This document shows positions 52,889 to 62,927 of a stretch of DNA of 64,000 nt, in pieces (positions within the stretch are counted from its first letter, which is position 1; the number at the start of each line of letters is the position of its first letter). Source of the DNA: Pseudomonas baltica (GTDB lineage Bacteria; Pseudomonadota; Gammaproteobacteria; Pseudomonadales; Pseudomonadaceae); the NCBI RefSeq assembly GCF_014235765.1, contig NZ_JACMYH010000002.1:186001-250000 (forward strand). The letters run 5' to 3'. The notes beneath the pieces were generated by a model that saw nothing but the letters and a program-made list of their open reading frames with translations, had not been told where the DNA came from and did not search any database. Both the position numbers and the translations under genes were made by a program.

Positions 52889-55800
52889 TCACGCCTGCAA
52901 TCCCCCGAAGAGTTTCACCGCCAGCGGCTTGCCGATGGGCCCGCGCCAGATGTGCTGTGCATCGCTGCCGTGGGCCTCTTGCCAGCGCAAGCCGAGCGTG
53001 CGTTGCTCGGCGCGCTTGATGTGCGCCTTGTCGAAGTGCTCGAAGGCAGCCCGTTCCCGACGATAGTGAAAGTGCGCGTACCACAGGGGCACGGGCGGCT
53101 GGACGCCGATGTCGCGGATGACGTACTCCTGCAGGAAATCAGCCTCATCCCTCGCGCTCGCGATGTCGCGGCGCGTCCCCACCTGCACGATATCGACCTG
53201 GCGCTGTTCGACCAGATAGTCCAGATAACCCTCGGTCGGCGTTTGGCTGTTCATGGCCTGACGAATCCGCAATGCCCGGCCCTTGGCTCGGAGCTCTCTG
53301 GCGCGGGCGCGCAGGCGTTGAGCAAGTTCGTGCGCCGGCGCCTGCTGTTCGATCGCGTGGGCACGCAGTTCCAGCTGCCGGCCCTGATTGACCATGAGGT
53401 CTTCCAGATTCGCGGGCGCCTCCCCTGGCAGCGCATAACGCTGCACCCGCCGTTCATGGGCGGGGGTGGCGTCGAGCCAGGCCTGGCCCTCGGCGATCAG
53501 CGCGGGCAGAGGGCGCGATGGAGTATGCGCCGAACCGTCTGACGGGGCATCTTGCAAGCGCCACTGGCCCGCCACGCGCCGATAGGTTTCGAGCCTGCCG
53601 CCCGCACCGGTCAGGGTGAAAATCTTCTCGCCGTCTGCCGCCTGGCCAGCGTCACCGATGAAGAAATCATGTTCGTGAGTTTCGAACACTCGTCGTGTGG
53701 CGCGACTCGCGGGTTTCGCTCGCTGCGCCCCGTTGCTCAGTTGCGGCATCGTCCGGTCGGCATGTTCGATCAAGCGATTCAGGGACTGGATCATGCCTTC
53801 GAACGGAGCAAGCTCGAAGCGATCCGGACGGTTGCGTACCCACGTGTTCAGCTGGTTGCGGTACTCGACGTAGATCTGCCGTGAACTGCGCAGCACGTTC
53901 TGCCTATCCCGCAGCCCGGCGGCGGTTTCCAGCAACTGGAAATGGCTTTCCAAGCCATGGTGGAAGCGGTTTCTCATGGCGTGGGTGTCGAGCAGGTGGA
54001 ACATCTGCGCAATATCACTGGCGTTGGCGGTCTTGTGCGCCAGTTGGGTCAGGTTGGAGGCCCGGGCAATCTCCAGGTCGACTTCGGCCGTGCCCTCGAG
54101 CACCTCACGCAGGGGCGCGCGTTGGCTGCGCTGGGTCACGCGTTCGGCCCAGCTGCGCGCCTGCTGCAGGCGCTGCTCCATGAGGCCGAATTGCTCGTCC
54201 AGGGCCAGGCGGCTGCGGCGCTGTTCGAGCATCTGCCGTTGTGGTAGATCGAACAGTTCGCCGGCAGGACGGGTTTGATTGAGGGTGTCGGTCAGTTCGG
54301 TGATCCAGCGCCTGGCCAGGTTCGCATGGTTGATCCTGCGCCCGGCAACGATATAGGCCACCTCGCTCTGGAACTGCCGGTTGCGCTTGAGAAAGTCGCG
54401 CGACACGTAGCCTTCATGCTCCTGCAGCAGTCGGTACAGCGCCTCGCCCCGGACGATGTCACTGGCGCAGGCGGCTTCGGCACTGGCCCGTTGGCGCGGG
54501 TCGGCCGCGTGTTCCATGATCAGCGCTTCGTTGCGGTTCAGTTGCTCGCGCAGCAGCTTGTTGTGGTGATCGATGCTGCTGGACAGTTCGAAGTGGCGAC
54601 GGTACTGGCGATCCACCAGCCAGCGTGGCAGGCGTTCGCGGATGGCGGCGGGCCAGAGCGGTTGCAGGCCATCCGCCGCGCGGTGGCCCAGGTAGCCGAG
54701 CACGCCACCGCCGCCGGCCAGACCGTTCTCCACCAGTGTGCCGTACAGCGCTCCGTGGGTTTGCCAGTGCCCGGTCGGGTCCAGTGCAATGGGCTGTCGG
54801 TAGGTCTTGCCCGTGGTGCCGTGCAGCCGCCAGGTCTGGGGGCTGACGTGCAGCGTGACCTGGTAGGGCAGGCCGTCGCGCAGGATGAAATCGCCTTTGG
54901 CGTGGCGATAGATGCCCCGGTAGAGGCCATGGCTGGCGGGCTGCAAGCCACTGAGGTCAAGCGGGAGGGTGTACTGATAGCCGGCGAATGGATTGGGCAG
55001 GCCGGTCGGGGCGTGCTGGGTCGGGCCGGGTGCGCCTGCACGCCGCGCCAGCATCGACCAGTGGCGATTGCGCGCGAGCATGCGGCCGCCACCAGGTACC
55101 GAAACGGCGCCCGGCAGGACGTCCATGGCCGCGTCGATCAGGGCGCAGAGCAAGGCCTCGAGCTGGTTGAGCGCTTCGCCGAGCTCGCCGCCACGCAGCG
55201 CCCCGACCGCTGCATTGGCGGCCGTCCAGGCGTCGAACAAGGCCACGGCAGTGCCTACGAACGGCAGCACGCCGATGGCCATTTTCAGGTAGTTGAAGAC
55301 ATTGCCATGGGCCAGCGCCGCTTGCTGCAAATACAAGGCGTCGTTGCTGCGCCCACGTCGGCGCTGGGCTTCGACCAGCCGGCCCATGTGCGCGTCGAGC
55401 AGATGGCTGGCGAGCGAAGTCGTTGCCGGCCAGGGGCGCCCGATGCCAATCAAGCGGTCGAAGCCGCGCAAGCCTGCCTGTTCGATCCGCGCCTTGTGGC
55501 TGGCGGTGTTGCCGACGATGGCCCGATCGGCCAGATAGTCGGCCATCTTGCCGTCGAACGTCAGGGCGAACAGGCGCAGACGCGCTTCTTCCAGGCTTGC
55601 GAACTCGCGCAGGCAGCGCTGGTCGGGGGCGTCGGGCAAGTACAGCAGGGTCTGGCCACCCTTGCGATCATGAATGAAGATCACCCCGGACAACGTGGTG
55701 GGGGAATCGTCGGTATCGCTGCCGCCGGCCATCAGCCGAGCCGGCAGCAGTTGCACGTCACGGCCACCTGCCTGATAGGCCAGAGCGCTGCCGGCATCGG

Positions 55801-58201
55801 TGGCAAGCAATGCCAGGGCGATGCCGCTGCGGCTGATACTGCCTTGATGGCGCGCGTACTCGCTTTGCATGTGCAGCATCAGCCGCACCGGTTCGAGCAG
55901 GCACTCACGTTGATGGGCCAAGGCGTACGGGGCCTGGTCCGTGCGGCCGAGAAACACTTGGCGGATCTTGTCTTCGCACGCTTGCGCCACATTCAGGTCG
56001 GTGATCGTTCGCCGCAGGTAGTTCAGGTCGATACCTGCCGCCACTCGCACGCATTGTTCGTTATCGGCACCGGTCACCTGCACGCGCATGAAGCCCAGGC
56101 GCTGCAACATGTCGGCATCGATATTGTGCTGCGCCAGACGGCCGAGCGGCCACGGTGTGCGCTTGGCATCGGGTGTGGGCACGCTGTGCTGGGGTGTGCC
56201 GGGCGCCCCGGAGCCGGCCACCGGGTGCCTGCGATGGACTACCCGGTCAGGGATATCGATCACCACCGCGACGTCCTCGGTCAGGTTGAAATCGCTGCGC
56301 AGTCGCTGCTGCAGCAACGCGTCGGCGTACTGGTCCAGGTCCGGCAGATCACGTTCCAATTGACGATTCGACGCGCGTGCGGCGCCGATGTAATCGCTGA
56401 TCAGCGACTTGAGGCGCAGGCGATCATCGGCCTCCAGGGTTTTCAGCCAAGTGGGCAGGCCGCTTTCCAGGCGGTCACTGAAACCCTCCTGGGTCAGTTG
56501 AACATAGGCCCGGTCCCGCGCGGCGTGAGTGGGTACCAGCAGTTGCTCGCAGGTGTTTGTGGTGAGTCGCTGCAAGGCTTCCAGGCGCTGCGCCGAGTGG
56601 GTCGCGGCGGGCAGCTTTTCGATGAGCTCGCTGGCCTGCGCCTCGCAGGCGTGCAATTGACCTTGCAGGCCGTAGTCGAAGATATCGCCCGCGACCGGGG
56701 ACAGCTTCAAGGTGATGGCGTCTGCGCTGCTGTCCAGGCGCAACAACGAACGCTTGAGCTGGGCCAGCGATTGGAAGGCCTGCAGCCCGCCGCCCAGCCC
56801 CGGCCAGTACAGCATTACAAAGCCTGTGCCTTCCAGGGCCTGCGGGTGCATGAATGCCGCCACGCCGTGCAGTTCATGGACATGGGTGGTGGTGCCGCTG
56901 CCCGTCACGTTCGACATGGACATGGACAGGGCGCAGGCAATACCGGCCTCGGTACCGCGCTTGCTGGCTTGCGGATGCGACACCACGGCGCGCATCAGTT
57001 GTACCTGAGCCGTGGTCAACAGGCCCAGCGCCTGTTGCACGGCCACTTCGGCGCGCAGACCGTCCAGACGGGCCTGGTAAAGCGCCGAATAGTGCACGTT
57101 GGGCAAGTAGCGCAGACGATAGAGGTCCTCCAGCCTTGCAGACTCGAGCAACCCTGCCGCGGCCTGGGCTGCGCGCTGCTGGGTGCCGGTCAGGGTCGTC
57201 AGCAATGCTTTCAAGCGCACCCACCCGGGACTGTCTGCGCCCGCGCGAAGCTCATCGCCGAGCAGGTCCAGCATTGCCTGGTGCTGGCGCTTGACCTCGG
57301 CCCATCGCTGGCTCTGGGGAATGTCCGGACTCAGACTGCCGAAGGCTGCAAAATCATCGCTCGGCTGCGCCGGTTCGGGTGCGTCGAACGAGGCCAGGCG
57401 GGCGAATGGCGGTTCGCTGGCCGACAGCATAGCGGCTTCGCCGGGGCTTGCGCTCGAGTTCCGTTCACGGGCGGCGAGGAAGGTGCGTGCCTCTTCCACA
57501 TAGCGCCTGCCGCAGTCGTCCAGCCATTGCTCGCAGGCGCTGGCCAATTGTGCTGGCGGATAGCTCAGCTCGATCGCGGCATCGGTCTGCTCCGTTGCCC
57601 GAGTCCATATCTGCGAGCGGTGTTTCAGCAGATAGGTGTGCAACGCGCGCCGATCAGCGAATGCGATCAGCGCCGGATCGCCGCAGGGCAGATAGAGCAA
57701 CTGCGCCGCAGGCTCGTCGCCGACCTGGGTCAGCAGCAGTGCGCCAGGCGCTTGCAGTCTTGCGCCCTCGGCCCTGTGCAGAGCAAGGGTGTGCACATGG
57801 ATCGACGCTGTTGCGGCGGTGTTGGCGCCTTCCAGCAAGGTCAGCAGTGGCAGCAGTTGCGCGTGGCTCAACTGTCCGTGGTAGTAGGCCAGGCGTGCGG
57901 CTGCCTGCAGATGGTCGAGGAAGGCCTGCTCGGCTGCAGCGCGGCGCGAGATGGCAGTATGCGCAGCGCGGCCGTTCCAGTAGTCGCGCCAGCGCTGCTG
58001 CAGTGCCTGCTCCTGCGCAGGCGCCGCGTTGGGCATCGAGCGGGCATCGCGGGCGCGCGGGGCGCTGCGCAAGAGTGCTTGCAAGCGTGCGCGCGCGCGT
58101 TCCCAAAGCAGGGAGCCTTCCTGCAACAGGTGGTCGTGGCGCATCGGATAGATGCGGTATGCGAGCGGGCGAGTAGTGGAGGTGTGATTGGCATCGCGCA
58201 T
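52889..58201 (-). CDS. Giant DUF6543 (dermonecrotic-toxin-like) protein
   Basis: 1770 aa. Three related modules are visible in the N-terminal half, at about 153-200 (LLYLPCGDPALIAFADRRAL), 452-520 (MLYWPGLGGGLQAFQSLAQL) and 838-900 (LLYLPDAPDQRCLREFASLE). A hydrophobic Gly/Ala-rich stretch at about 963-1010 (LKMAIGVLPFVGTAVALFDA) could insert into a membrane. The C-terminal half (about 1060-1770) contains YRGIYRHAKGDF and RHFELSSSID and ends HIWRGPIGKPLAVKLFGGL, as seen in pseudomonad dermonecrotic-toxin-domain proteins. No NEL Cys motif or LRRs. The ATG at 58201 has AGGAA upstream; Met20 lacks a ribosome site. No signal peptide. Probably an injected or contact-dependent toxin; target unknown. 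Base composition is like the core genome. Confidence 0.8.
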   Translation of the reverse strand: MRDANHTSTTRPLAYRIYPMRHDHLLQEGSLLWERARARLQALLRSAPRARDARSMPNAAPAQEQALQQRWRDYWNGRAAHTAISRRAAAEQAFLDHLQAAARLAYYHGQLSHAQLLPLLTLLEGANTAATASIHVHTLALHRAEGARLQAPGALLLTQVGDEPAAQLLYLPCGDPALIAFADRRALHTYLLKHRSQIWTRATEQTDAAIELSYPPAQLASACEQWLDDCGRRYVEEARTFLAARERNSSASPGEAAMLSASEPPFARLASFDAPEPAQPSDDFAAFGSLSPDIPQSQRWAEVKRQHQAMLDLLGDELRAGADSPGWVRLKALLTTLTGTQQRAAQAAAGLLESARLEDLYRLRYLPNVHYSALYQARLDGLRAEVAVQQALGLLTTAQVQLMRAVVSHPQASKRGTEAGIACALSMSMSNVTGSGTTTHVHELHGVAAFMHPQALEGTGFVMLYWPGLGGGLQAFQSLAQLKRSLLRLDSSADAITLKLSPVAGDIFDYGLQGQLHACEAQASELIEKLPAATHSAQRLEALQRLTTNTCEQLLVPTHAARDRAYVQLTQEGFSDRLESGLPTWLKTLEADDRLRLKSLISDYIGAARASNRQLERDLPDLDQYADALLQQRLRSDFNLTEDVAVVIDIPDRVVHRRHPVAGSGAPGTPQHSVPTPDAKRTPWPLGRLAQHNIDADMLQRLGFMRVQVTGADNEQCVRVAAGIDLNYLRRTITDLNVAQACEDKIRQVFLGRTDQAPYALAHQRECLLEPVRLMLHMQSEYARHQGSISRSGIALALLATDAGSALAYQAGGRDVQLLPARLMAGGSDTDDSPTTLSGVIFIHDRKGGQTLLYLPDAPDQRCLREFASLEEARLRLFALTFDGKMADYLADRAIVGNTASHKARIEQAGLRGFDRLIGIGRPWPATTSLASHLLDAHMGRLVEAQRRRGRSNDALYLQQAALAHGNVFNYLKMAIGVLPFVGTAVALFDAWTAANAAVGALRGGELGEALNQLEALLCALIDAAMDVLPGAVSVPGGGRMLARNRHWSMLARRAGAPGPTQHAPTGLPNPFAGYQYTLPLDLSGLQPASHGLYRGIYRHAKGDFILRDGLPYQVTLHVSPQTWRLHGTTGKTYRQPIALDPTGHWQTHGALYGTLVENGLAGGGGVLGYLGHRAADGLQPLWPAAIRERLPRWLVDRQYRRHFELSSSIDHHNKLLREQLNRNEALIMEHAADPRQRASAEAACASDIVRGEALYRLLQEHEGYVSRDFLKRNRQFQSEVAYIVAGRRINHANLARRWITELTDTLNQTRPAGELFDLPQRQMLEQRRSRLALDEQFGLMEQRLQQARSWAERVTQRSQRAPLREVLEGTAEVDLEIARASNLTQLAHKTANASDIAQMFHLLDTHAMRNRFHHGLESHFQLLETAAGLRDRQNVLRSSRQIYVEYRNQLNTWVRNRPDRFELAPFEGMIQSLNRLIEHADRTMPQLSNGAQRAKPASRATRRVFETHEHDFFIGDAGQAADGEKIFTLTGAGGRLETYRRVAGQWRLQDAPSDGSAHTPSRPLPALIAEGQAWLDATPAHERRVQRYALPGEAPANLEDLMVNQGRQLELRAHAIEQQAPAHELAQRLRARARELRAKGRALRIRQAMNSQTPTEGYLDYLVEQRQVDIVQVGTRRDIASARDEADFLQEYVIRDIGVQPPVPLWYAHFHYRRERAAFEHFDKAHIKRAEQRTLGLRWQEAHGSDAQHIWRGPIGKPLAVKLFGGLQA

Positions 58202-58290
58202 GTAACCCGGTTCCTGAGGTCGAGGTGATGACCGGTGCGGTCATCGCGCTCGACATTACGAACCTTGCGCGCCAGGCCAGGGCGCTACTT

Positions 58291-58338
58291 AGATAGTCCA
58301 TTGAGGGGATAGTCCACTGAGGGGATGGCCCGCTGAGG
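58291..58338. repeat. Three tandem 16-bp repeats upstream of the giant toxin gene
   Basis: AGATAGTCCATTGAGG, GGATAGTCCACTGAGG and GGATGGCCCGCTGAGG lie end to end, 90 to 137 bases upstream of the toxin start and just after the metR stop. The first two differ at two positions; the third has drifted. Confidence 0.85.
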
Positions 58339-58358
58339 GCGTTTCCAGCAGCAGGCGA

Positions 58359-59288
58359 TCAACGTACCGCGCTGACGCCGTCCAGGGTCGAGAACGAGGT
58401 GTCCTTGGCCGTGAGGAGAAAGTCGCGCATGTACGGAGCGTCGAGCATATCGGTACGCACGGCCGCGTACAGCGTGGCGAACAGGCCTTTGTCGCCCAGG
58501 CGCTTGGCCTTCACATAGCCCCGTGAACTGTACTCGTGCAACGCCCAGTGCGGCATGCCACACACGCCTCGGCCGCTGGCCACCAACTGCATCATCATCA
58601 CCGTCAGTTCCGAGGTGCGCACTTGCGCCGGCTCGATATCGGCCGGCTCCAGGAAGCGGGTGAAGATGTCCAGTCGATCGCGCTCCACCGGGTAGGTGAT
58701 GAGTGTTTCACTGGCCAGGTCTTCCGGCACGATGAAGGGCTTGCCCGCCAGCGCGTGCTGGTTGGCCACCGCCAGCATGGCTTCGTAGGTGAACAGCGGC
58801 ACATAGGTAATGCCGGGCAGTTCCAGCGGGTCCGAGGTGACCACCAGGTCGAGGTCGCCGCGGGCCAGGGCTGGCAGTGGCGCGAAGGCGAAGCCGGAGG
58901 CCAGGTCCAGTTCCACTTCCGGCCAGGCATCGCGGAACTGGTCGATGGTCGGCATCAGCCATTGGAAGCAGCTGTGGCATTCGATGGCCATGTGCAGCCG
59001 ACCCGCCGTGCCACCGGCCAGCCGGGCGATGTCGCGCTCAGCGCCACGTAGCAGTGGCAGCGTGGCATCGGCCAATTGCAGAAGGCGCAGCCCGGCGCTG
59101 GTGAAGCGGATCGGCTTGGTCTTGCGCACGAACAGCTGCAGGCCCAAGCGCTCTTCCAGCTCCTTGAATTGATGGGAGAGTGCCGATTGGGTCAGGTGCA
59201 GACGCTCGGCGGCTTCCACCAGGCTATCGGCCTCGCGCAGGGCATGCAGGGTTTTCAGGTGACGGATTTCGAGCACCGGGGTCTCCAT
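58359..59288 (-). CDS. metR: LysR-type methionine regulator MetR
   Basis: 309 aa: N-terminal winged HTH (about 6-65, [21 protein letters not shown]) and a periplasmic-binding-like effector domain with [17 protein letters not shown], typical of MetR, which binds homocysteine and activates metE. Divergent from metE with 94 bases between the starts. Confidence 0.94.
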   Translation of the reverse strand: METPVLEIRHLKTLHALREADSLVEAAERLHLTQSALSHQFKELEERLGLQLFVRKTKPIRFTSAGLRLLQLADATLPLLRGAERDIARLAGGTAGRLHMAIECHSCFQWLMPTIDQFRDAWPEVELDLASGFAFAPLPALARGDLDLVVTSDPLELPGITYVPLFTYEAMLAVANQHALAGKPFIVPEDLASETLITYPVERDRLDIFTRFLEPADIEPAQVRTSELTVMMMQLVASGRGVCGMPHWALHEYSSRGYVKAKRLGDKGLFATLYAAVRTDMLDAPYMRDFLLTAKDTSFSTLDGVSAVR

Positions 59289-59318
59289 GAGCAGAACTTG
59301 TGATCAACACGAAAAGAT

Positions 59319-59331
59319 TGAGTTTGTCTCA
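59319..59331. promoter_or_regulatory. Candidate MetR box
   Basis: TGAG-N5-CTCA, close to the MetR consensus TGAA-N5-TTCA, centred in the metR-metE divergent region. Confidence 0.55.
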
Positions 59332-59382
59332 TGTTGCCCGGGTTGTCGACAATGGCGCCATCATTTACAAGGAGCTGCACCC

Positions 59383-61692
59383 ATGGCACTGGCCCACACC
59401 CTCGGCTTTCCTCGCATCGGCGCCGACCGCGAACTGAAGAAGGCGCTCGAAGCGTATTGGAAAGGCGACATCGACCAGGCTGGGCTGCGCCTTGCAGGGC
59501 GCGAGCTGCGTGCCCGTCACTGGCAGCTGCAGGCGCAGGCCGGTGTCGAGTTGCTGCCGGTGGGCGACTTTGCCTGGTATGACCAGATGCTCGCCCATTC
59601 GCTGGCCTTCGGCGCGGTGCCCAGTCGATTCGCCAAGGCCCTGGGCAGCGACGGCCGGCCCACGCTCGATACCCTGTTCGCCATGGCCCGCGGTGCCCAC
59701 ACCTGCTGCAACGGCGAAGCAGGCCAGGCGCAGCACGCACTGGAGCTGACCAAGTGGTTCGATACCAACTATCACTACCTGGTGCCCGAGTTCAGCGCCG
59801 ACCAGCGCTTCCTGCTCAGCTGGGAGCAATTGTTCGAGGAAGTCGACGAGGCCATCGCCCTGGGGCACAAGGTCAAGCCGGTGCTGATCGGGCCGCTCAC
59901 CTACCTGTGGCTGGGCAAGACCAAGGGGCAGCCCTTCGACAAGCTCGATCTGCTCGAACGACTGCTGCCGGTGTACGGTGAAATCCTCTCGCGCCTGGCC
60001 AGGCAGGGCGTCGAGTGGGTGCAGATCGACGAACCGATCTTGTGTCTGGACCTGCCCCAGGAATGGAAGAACGCGTTCGAGCGCGCTTATCACATCCTTC
60101 AGTATTCGCCGCTTAAGAAGCTGCTGGCGACCTACTTTGGCGGCCTCGACGATAACCTTGGCCTGGCGGTGGGCCTGCCGGTGGACGGCCTGCACGTCGA
60201 CCTGGTGCGTGCACCCGAACAGCTGCCTGCCGTGCTCGACCGTCTGCCGACCTACAAGGTGCTGTCGCTCGGAGTGGTCAACGGTCGCAACGTCTGGCGC
60301 TGCGATCTGGCGCAGGCACTGGTATCGCTGCACCAGGCCCGCGAACGCTTCGGTGCCAACCTGTGGGTCGCAAGCTCGTGCTCGTTGCTGCACAGCCCGG
60401 TCGATGTGCGCCGCGAGGACCGGCTCGATGCCGAACTCAAGGGCTGGCTGGCCTTCGCCGTGCAGAAGTGCGAGGAGATCGCCGTACTTGGCCAGGCGCT
60501 GAACACGCCCGATGCTGCGCAGGTACGCCAGGCCCTGGCACAGAGCCAGGCGGTTCAGGCCAGCCGGCTGCAGTCGCCGCGCATTCACAAGCCTGCCGTG
60601 CAAGCGCGTCTGGCTGCGGTCACGGCCGCCGACTGTCGGCGGCCGTCGGCCTTCGCCGCGCGCATCGAAGTACAGCGCGCGCATTTGCGCCTGCCGGCGT
60701 TTCCCACCACCACTATCGGTTCCTTCCCGCAAACCGCGTCGATTCGTCTGGCCCGCCAGGCCTACAAGGCCGGCAAGCTCTCGGCCAACGACTACACCGA
60801 TGCCATGCATTGCGAGATTCGTCATGCGATCCAGGTCCAGGAGCGCCTGGGCCTGGATGTGCTGGTGCACGGCGAGGCCGAGCGCAACGACATGGTGGAA
60901 TACTTCGCCGAGCAACTGGACGGCTATCTGCTGACGCGGTTCGGCTGGGTGCAGAGCTATGGCTCGCGCTGCGTCAAGCCTGCGGTCATCTACGGCGACA
61001 TCAGCCGCGACCACGCCATGACCGTGGACTGGATCACTTACGCCCAGCGGCAGACGGCCAAGTGGGTCAAGGGCATGCTGACCGGTCCGGTGACCTTGCT
61101 GGCATGGTCGTTCGCCCGCGAAGACCTGCCCCGGGAAGTCCAGGCGCGGCAGTTGGCCCTCGCGGTTCGCGACGAAGTGCAGGACCTGGAGCGCGCGGGG
61201 GTACGCATCATCCAGATCGACGAAGCGGCATTTCGCGAGGGCCTGCCGCTGCGCCGAGCGCAGTGGCCTGTCTATCTGGAGTGGGCCGTGCAGGCGTTCC
61301 GCCTGTGCTCCAGTGGCGTGGCCGATGCCACGCAGATTCATACGCACATGTGCTACAGCGAGTTCAACGACGTGATCCAGGCCATCGCGGCCATGGATGC
61401 CGATGTGATTACCATCGAGACATCGCGCTCGGACATGGAGCTGCTGGAGGCGTTCGAGGCCTTCGACTATCCCAACGACATGGGTCCGGGGGTCTACGAC
61501 ATCCATTCACCGCACGTGCCTGACACCGAGCAGATGCTGCGCCTGTTGACCCGGGCCGCGGCGCGGATCCCGGCCGAACGGCTGTGGGTCAACCCTGATT
61601 GCGGGTTGAAGACCCGTGCCTGGCCCGAAACCGAAGCGGCGCTGATCAACATGGTGGCGGCGGCGCGCCAGGCCCGTCAGCGGCTGGCCTGA
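59383..61692 (+). CDS. metE: Cobalamin-independent methionine synthase
   Basis: Transfers a methyl group from 5-methyl-THF-polyglutamate to homocysteine. 769 aa: duplicated barrel with the N-terminal [20 protein letters not shown]. Zinc ligands in the C-terminal half are His655 and Cys657 (HTHMCYS), a Glu in [11 protein letters not shown] and Cys740 (NPDCGLKTR). AAGGAG before the ATG at 59383. Confidence 0.96.
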   Translation: MALAHTLGFPRIGADRELKKALEAYWKGDIDQAGLRLAGRELRARHWQLQAQAGVELLPVGDFAWYDQMLAHSLAFGAVPSRFAKALGSDGRPTLDTLFAMARGAHTCCNGEAGQAQHALELTKWFDTNYHYLVPEFSADQRFLLSWEQLFEEVDEAIALGHKVKPVLIGPLTYLWLGKTKGQPFDKLDLLERLLPVYGEILSRLARQGVEWVQIDEPILCLDLPQEWKNAFERAYHILQYSPLKKLLATYFGGLDDNLGLAVGLPVDGLHVDLVRAPEQLPAVLDRLPTYKVLSLGVVNGRNVWRCDLAQALVSLHQARERFGANLWVASSCSLLHSPVDVRREDRLDAELKGWLAFAVQKCEEIAVLGQALNTPDAAQVRQALAQSQAVQASRLQSPRIHKPAVQARLAAVTAADCRRPSAFAARIEVQRAHLRLPAFPTTTIGSFPQTASIRLARQAYKAGKLSANDYTDAMHCEIRHAIQVQERLGLDVLVHGEAERNDMVEYFAEQLDGYLLTRFGWVQSYGSRCVKPAVIYGDISRDHAMTVDWITYAQRQTAKWVKGMLTGPVTLLAWSFAREDLPREVQARQLALAVRDEVQDLERAGVRIIQIDEAAFREGLPLRRAQWPVYLEWAVQAFRLCSSGVADATQIHTHMCYSEFNDVIQAIAAMDADVITIETSRSDMELLEAFEAFDYPNDMGPGVYDIHSPHVPDTEQMLRLLTRAAARIPAERLWVNPDCGLKTRAWPETEAALINMVAAARQARQRLA

Positions 61693-61810
61693 GATCGGAC
61701 GGAAGACCGTATGGCGGAGTTCATCAAACGGTCACAGAACTGTGGCAGCGCGCTGCATGAAAAGTCATCAGACTTGCGCCTCAATGGGGTTCTGCGTTCT
61801 GGTGTAAGTC

Positions 61811-62803
61811 ATGCGTCTATTGGTGTTCCTGGCCGCGCTGCTGTGCGGGCAGTGGGTTTTTGCAGCTGCGCGCTGCGATGTCGATGTTCCGCTTCAACAC
61901 GCTCCGCTGGCTCAGGTCAGCCTGGCCTATCAAAGTATCGGACGTGCGCAGGACCCTGCGCTGTTGCTGGTAATGGGGCTGGGTGGACAGTTGATCGATT
62001 GGCCCGACGAGGTGGTCAGCGCCCTCTGTGAGCAGGGCTTTCGAGTGATTCGCTTCGATAATCGCGATGTCGGCCTGTCCACCTGGTCACAGGCGCCGCC
62101 GTCGGCCAACCTCACATTCGAGGTGCTGCGCTACAAGCTGGGCTTGGCGGTGTCGGCCCCGTACAGCCTGACCGACATGGCCGACGACGCACTGGGGCTG
62201 ATGGACGCCCTGCAGGTGCAGCGTTTTCACGTGCTGGGCGCCAGCATGGGTGGAATGATCGCTCAGCGTCTGGCCGATCGTGCGCCGCAGCGGGTGCAGA
62301 GCCTGACCTTGATCATGTCCAGCTCGGGTGCGCCGGGCCTGCCCGAGCCGCGCCCGGCGTTGCTGCAATTGCTGGCCAAGCGCAGCGCGCCGAACCGTGA
62401 ACTGGCACTGGAGCAGCAGGCCGATTTGCTCGCGGCGCTGGGCAGCCCGCAGGTCGCCGACGACCGCGCCGAATTGCTGCATCAGGCACAGCTGTCATAC
62501 GATCGGGCGTTCAATCCGCAAGGGGTGCAGCGGCAGATCCTGGCGATTCTTGCCGAGCCCAGCCGCGTGGCGCTGCTCAATCGCCTGCGGGTGCCGACAC
62601 TGGTGGTGCACGGCACGGCCGATCCGTTGTTGCCGGTGATGCACGGGGTGCATCTGGCGGCGCATATCCAAGGCAGTCAGTTACGGCTCATACCGGGGTT
62701 GGCGCATCGTTTCCAGGAAGCCTTCAAGGCGCCGCTGCTGGGTGCGGTGCTGCCTTACCTGGCGCAGCAGCGCCAGCGCGAGGGGGTGTTGGCGGGGTTG
62801 TAG
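61811..62803 (+). CDS. Secreted alpha/beta hydrolase
   Basis: 330 aa. Signal peptide 1-19 ([17 protein letters not shown]). The alpha/beta fold shows the nucleophile elbow GASMGG (Ser near 146), the acid Asp in [11 protein letters not shown] and His in LAHRFQEAF, plus [11 protein letters not shown] after strand 4. It resembles periplasmic esterases or haloalkane-type hydrolases; substrate unknown. 118 bases after metE. Confidence 0.85.
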   Translation: MRLLVFLAALLCGQWVFAAARCDVDVPLQHAPLAQVSLAYQSIGRAQDPALLLVMGLGGQLIDWPDEVVSALCEQGFRVIRFDNRDVGLSTWSQAPPSANLTFEVLRYKLGLAVSAPYSLTDMADDALGLMDALQVQRFHVLGASMGGMIAQRLADRAPQRVQSLTLIMSSSGAPGLPEPRPALLQLLAKRSAPNRELALEQQADLLAALGSPQVADDRAELLHQAQLSYDRAFNPQGVQRQILAILAEPSRVALLNRLRVPTLVVHGTADPLLPVMHGVHLAAHIQGSQLRLIPGLAHRFQEAFKAPLLGAVLPYLAQQRQREGVLAGL

Positions 62804-62821
62804 CTGACTGGGTGTCGGGGA

Positions 62822-62914
62822 GGGCCTTTTCACGGGCAGAGCCCGCTCCCACAGGGGCTCCGTTTAGCCCAAACGCTTGTGGGACAGTGCAGCGCCCGCG
62901 AAGAGGCCCGCAAG
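62822..62914. repeat. REP pair (BIME)
   Basis: CACGGGCAGAGCCCGCTCCC faces TTGTGGGACAGTGCAGCGCC plus CGCGAAGAGGCCCG. The right arm is decayed. It lies between two convergent genes. Confidence 0.7.
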
Positions 62915-62927
62915 CCAATCACCTATC

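Noticed and set aside
54275..58228. A 1317-aa plus-strand open frame across the giant toxin
   Set aside because: Antisense shadow caused by high GC at third positions; low-complexity Gln/Ala/Arg-rich text with no domain.
58291..58338. CRISPR-like tandem repeats
   Set aside because: Copies are 16 bases with no spacers.
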